A DNA stretch of 64,000 nucleotides from contig JACTVC010000033.1 in the NCBI GenBank assembly GCA_018417955.1, forward strand, positions 462,022-526,021, read 5' to 3'. Below, piece after piece: positions 62,556 through 64,000 of this stretch (the stretch's first letter is position 1; the number at the start of each line of letters is the position of its first letter). Below the pieces are notes generated by a model that did no database searches, had not been told where the DNA came from, and worked only from the letters and a program-made list of their open reading frames with translations. This stretch comes from Laccaria trichodermophora. Taxonomy: Eukaryota; Basidiomycota; Agaricomycetes; Agaricales; Hydnangiaceae. A program made the translations under genes and the position numbers.

Positions 62556-64000
62556 TCGAGCCCATCCAAGTCCGTCGACCCCTCTCCCATAGACCGCCCG
62601 GTTGGAGTTCTTCTGATCATCAGAACCAAACTACGCGTTCGAACGATGGAACGCGGGCTGGGCCTCCCGTCAAGCCTTCCTGATTCATCACCGCTGTCAG
62701 CCGCACAAGCATTCCATTCTGAACCAGCCCTTGTGGGACAACGTGCCAACTCTGAACTCGGACATTACCCAGATATGCACGACCCGCGCAGTGGTCGACA
62801 TCAACGGCAGCCTGAACATCGGTCAGATGGACGAAAATCATTCCATCCACACTGAATACGTTGGCGTCCGTCCCTTCCACTCCAGCCGCCCCTGAGCGCG
62901 CGTCATCTCCAGAAAAATTTGATGTCAACGGCAAGGTCAAGATCTCTGGTCCCATTAACGGTGCAACCGATCCCATCAGGTTTTAAGTTTGGGGGAAAGG
63001 ACGCTCCATCTGCGGAAGCGACAGCAGCGGCCAATGATCGACGGGAAAAGGCAAAGTCTCGATCCTTCTGGGGTTTCGGAAAAGCGAACGGTAGATAATC
63101 AACTAGCTTCCTCCATAAACTCCTGACTGACAATTTTGGATTGAAAAAGGTGATAAGTCGCATCCTCACGTGACATACATTTCTCGAGCCGTTTTTGGCG
63201 TGGCCCTGGAAGAGGCATTGGAGGTTGCGCAAATTTGTAACCTACCTGCGATTGTCTTCCGCTCCATTCAGTATCTGGAAGCGAAGAAGGCCGATCAAGA
63301 GGAAGGTATCTACCGCCTCAGTGGAAGCTCTGCTGTCATCAAGAGCCTTAAGGATAGGTTTAACAATGGTACGTTAGCTCTCATTTTGTCTTTTTGTCAA
63401 GAAAAGTCTGACCTTCTGGGTTCAGAGGGGCGATGTCGATCTTCTCGCTTCTGATGAATATTGGGATCCACACGCCATTGCTGGTCTTCTCAAGAGCTTC
63501 TTGCGAGAACTCCCTGCAAGTATTCTTACTCGCGACCTCCACCTGCGTTTCCTCTCTGTAATCGGTACGTATTCGAGCTCTTGTCGCGCACTTCTCGCAA
63601 GTGACCAAACATTCCATGCAGACTTTGTAGATGCTCAAGAAAGGATCAAAGAGCTTTCACAGTTGATATCCGCGCTTCCAATAGCCAACTACAGCCTTCT
63701 CCGCGCACTAACTGCACATCTGATCTTGATTGTGCAAAATTCTGGTGTCAACAAGATGACGATGCGAAACGTTGGAATCGTATTCAGCCCTACACTAGGC
63801 ATTCCAGCAGGAGTGTTCAGCCTGATGTTGGGGGAATTCAATCGCGTATTCAATGTGGATTCGGACTATGACGATTATGAAAGCCCCCGTGGCGAACAAA
63901 GTGATGAAGCACTTTCACAGCAAGCTCCTGAACCCTTCCGGCGCAACAGTCGACAGGATTCGGACGCTGCTGCTGATCAACTCCTCGGGTTATCAGGACG
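62540..64000 (+). CDS. Bem3-like RhoGAP, partial at both ends
   Basis: The RhoGAP domain starts at about 63170. AVFGVALEEAL and the catalytic arginine in EEGIYRLSGSSAVIK are clear, followed by DEYWDPHAIAGLLKSFLREL and LLRALTAHLILIVQN, KMTMRNVGIVFSPTL. It should switch off a Rho/Cdc42 GTPase. Upstream is a low-complexity linker ending KSRSFWGFGK, then an intron (63091-63149). Between about 62590 and 62970 the best reading changes frame several times (for example one base seems missing near 62966 before IPSGFKFGGKD). The expected N-terminal PX/PH part is missing, because MSH4-like sequence occupies that place. The gene runs off the right edge. Confidence 0.75.

Noticed and set aside
62620..62976. 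Minus-strand frame of 118 codons between MSH4 and RhoGAP, considered as the missing MSH4 N-terminus
   Set aside because: It has no Walker A and no MutS features; it lies opposite the RhoGAP linker.

Overview
This window looks like nuclear DNA of a basidiomycete fungus, most likely an Agaricomycete. The genes are packed with short introns (about 47-67 nt). The mobile elements are of kinds common in mushroom genomes: a KDZ transposase, a Helitron with an added protease-like domain, and a chromodomain Ty3/gypsy element. The species was not identified.

Bases 1-26.9 kb are repeat territory. From left to right: a folded (inverted) minisatellite region built on a GTTGGATCAGTAC core and split by a 641-bp hAT-type MITE with an 8-bp target duplication (1-3765); a dead Ty3/gypsy chromovirus with only a 3' LTR (3766-7434); assorted simple repeats (7.4-8.9 kb); a 4.5-kb element with about 1.1-kb terminal inverted repeats that ends inside a KDZ transposase gene (9187-13700, gene to 14647); a minus-strand Helitron in pieces (15172-21116) cut up by about 1.16-kb repeats that look like non-autonomous Helitron2/Helentron-type elements; and 3.5 kb of AT-rich decayed sequence ending in a TA-flanked MITE (26225-26903).

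From 27.0 kb the sequence becomes gene-dense. Exons could be resolved for NAA38 (-), an SMN family protein (+), an F-box protein (-), DPM1 (-), ARP5 (+, 14 exons), a SEC4/Rab8 GTPase (-), RVB1 (-) and an uncharacterised small gene (+). ARP5 and RVB1 are both subunits of the INO80 remodeller. DPM1 and ARP5 share a 93-bp divergent promoter.

Between SEC4 and RVB1 lies a tandem duplication of about 11.6 kb (about 35155-46753 and 46754-58352). Each unit carries a large UvrD-like superfamily 1 helicase of the TRANK1 type and RNase H-like genes on the other strand. Both helicases keep their catalytic motifs. The RNase H copies have diverged: one readable copy in unit 2, one frameshifted copy in unit 1, and an older decayed pair. 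The duplication also copied the first exon of SEC4, left as a remnant at the junction.

At the right end, an MSH4-like gene (-) and a Bem3-like RhoGAP gene (+) face away from each other, and both lack their 5' halves at the same point near 62.54 kb. This suggests one deletion over a shared promoter, or an assembly misjoin.
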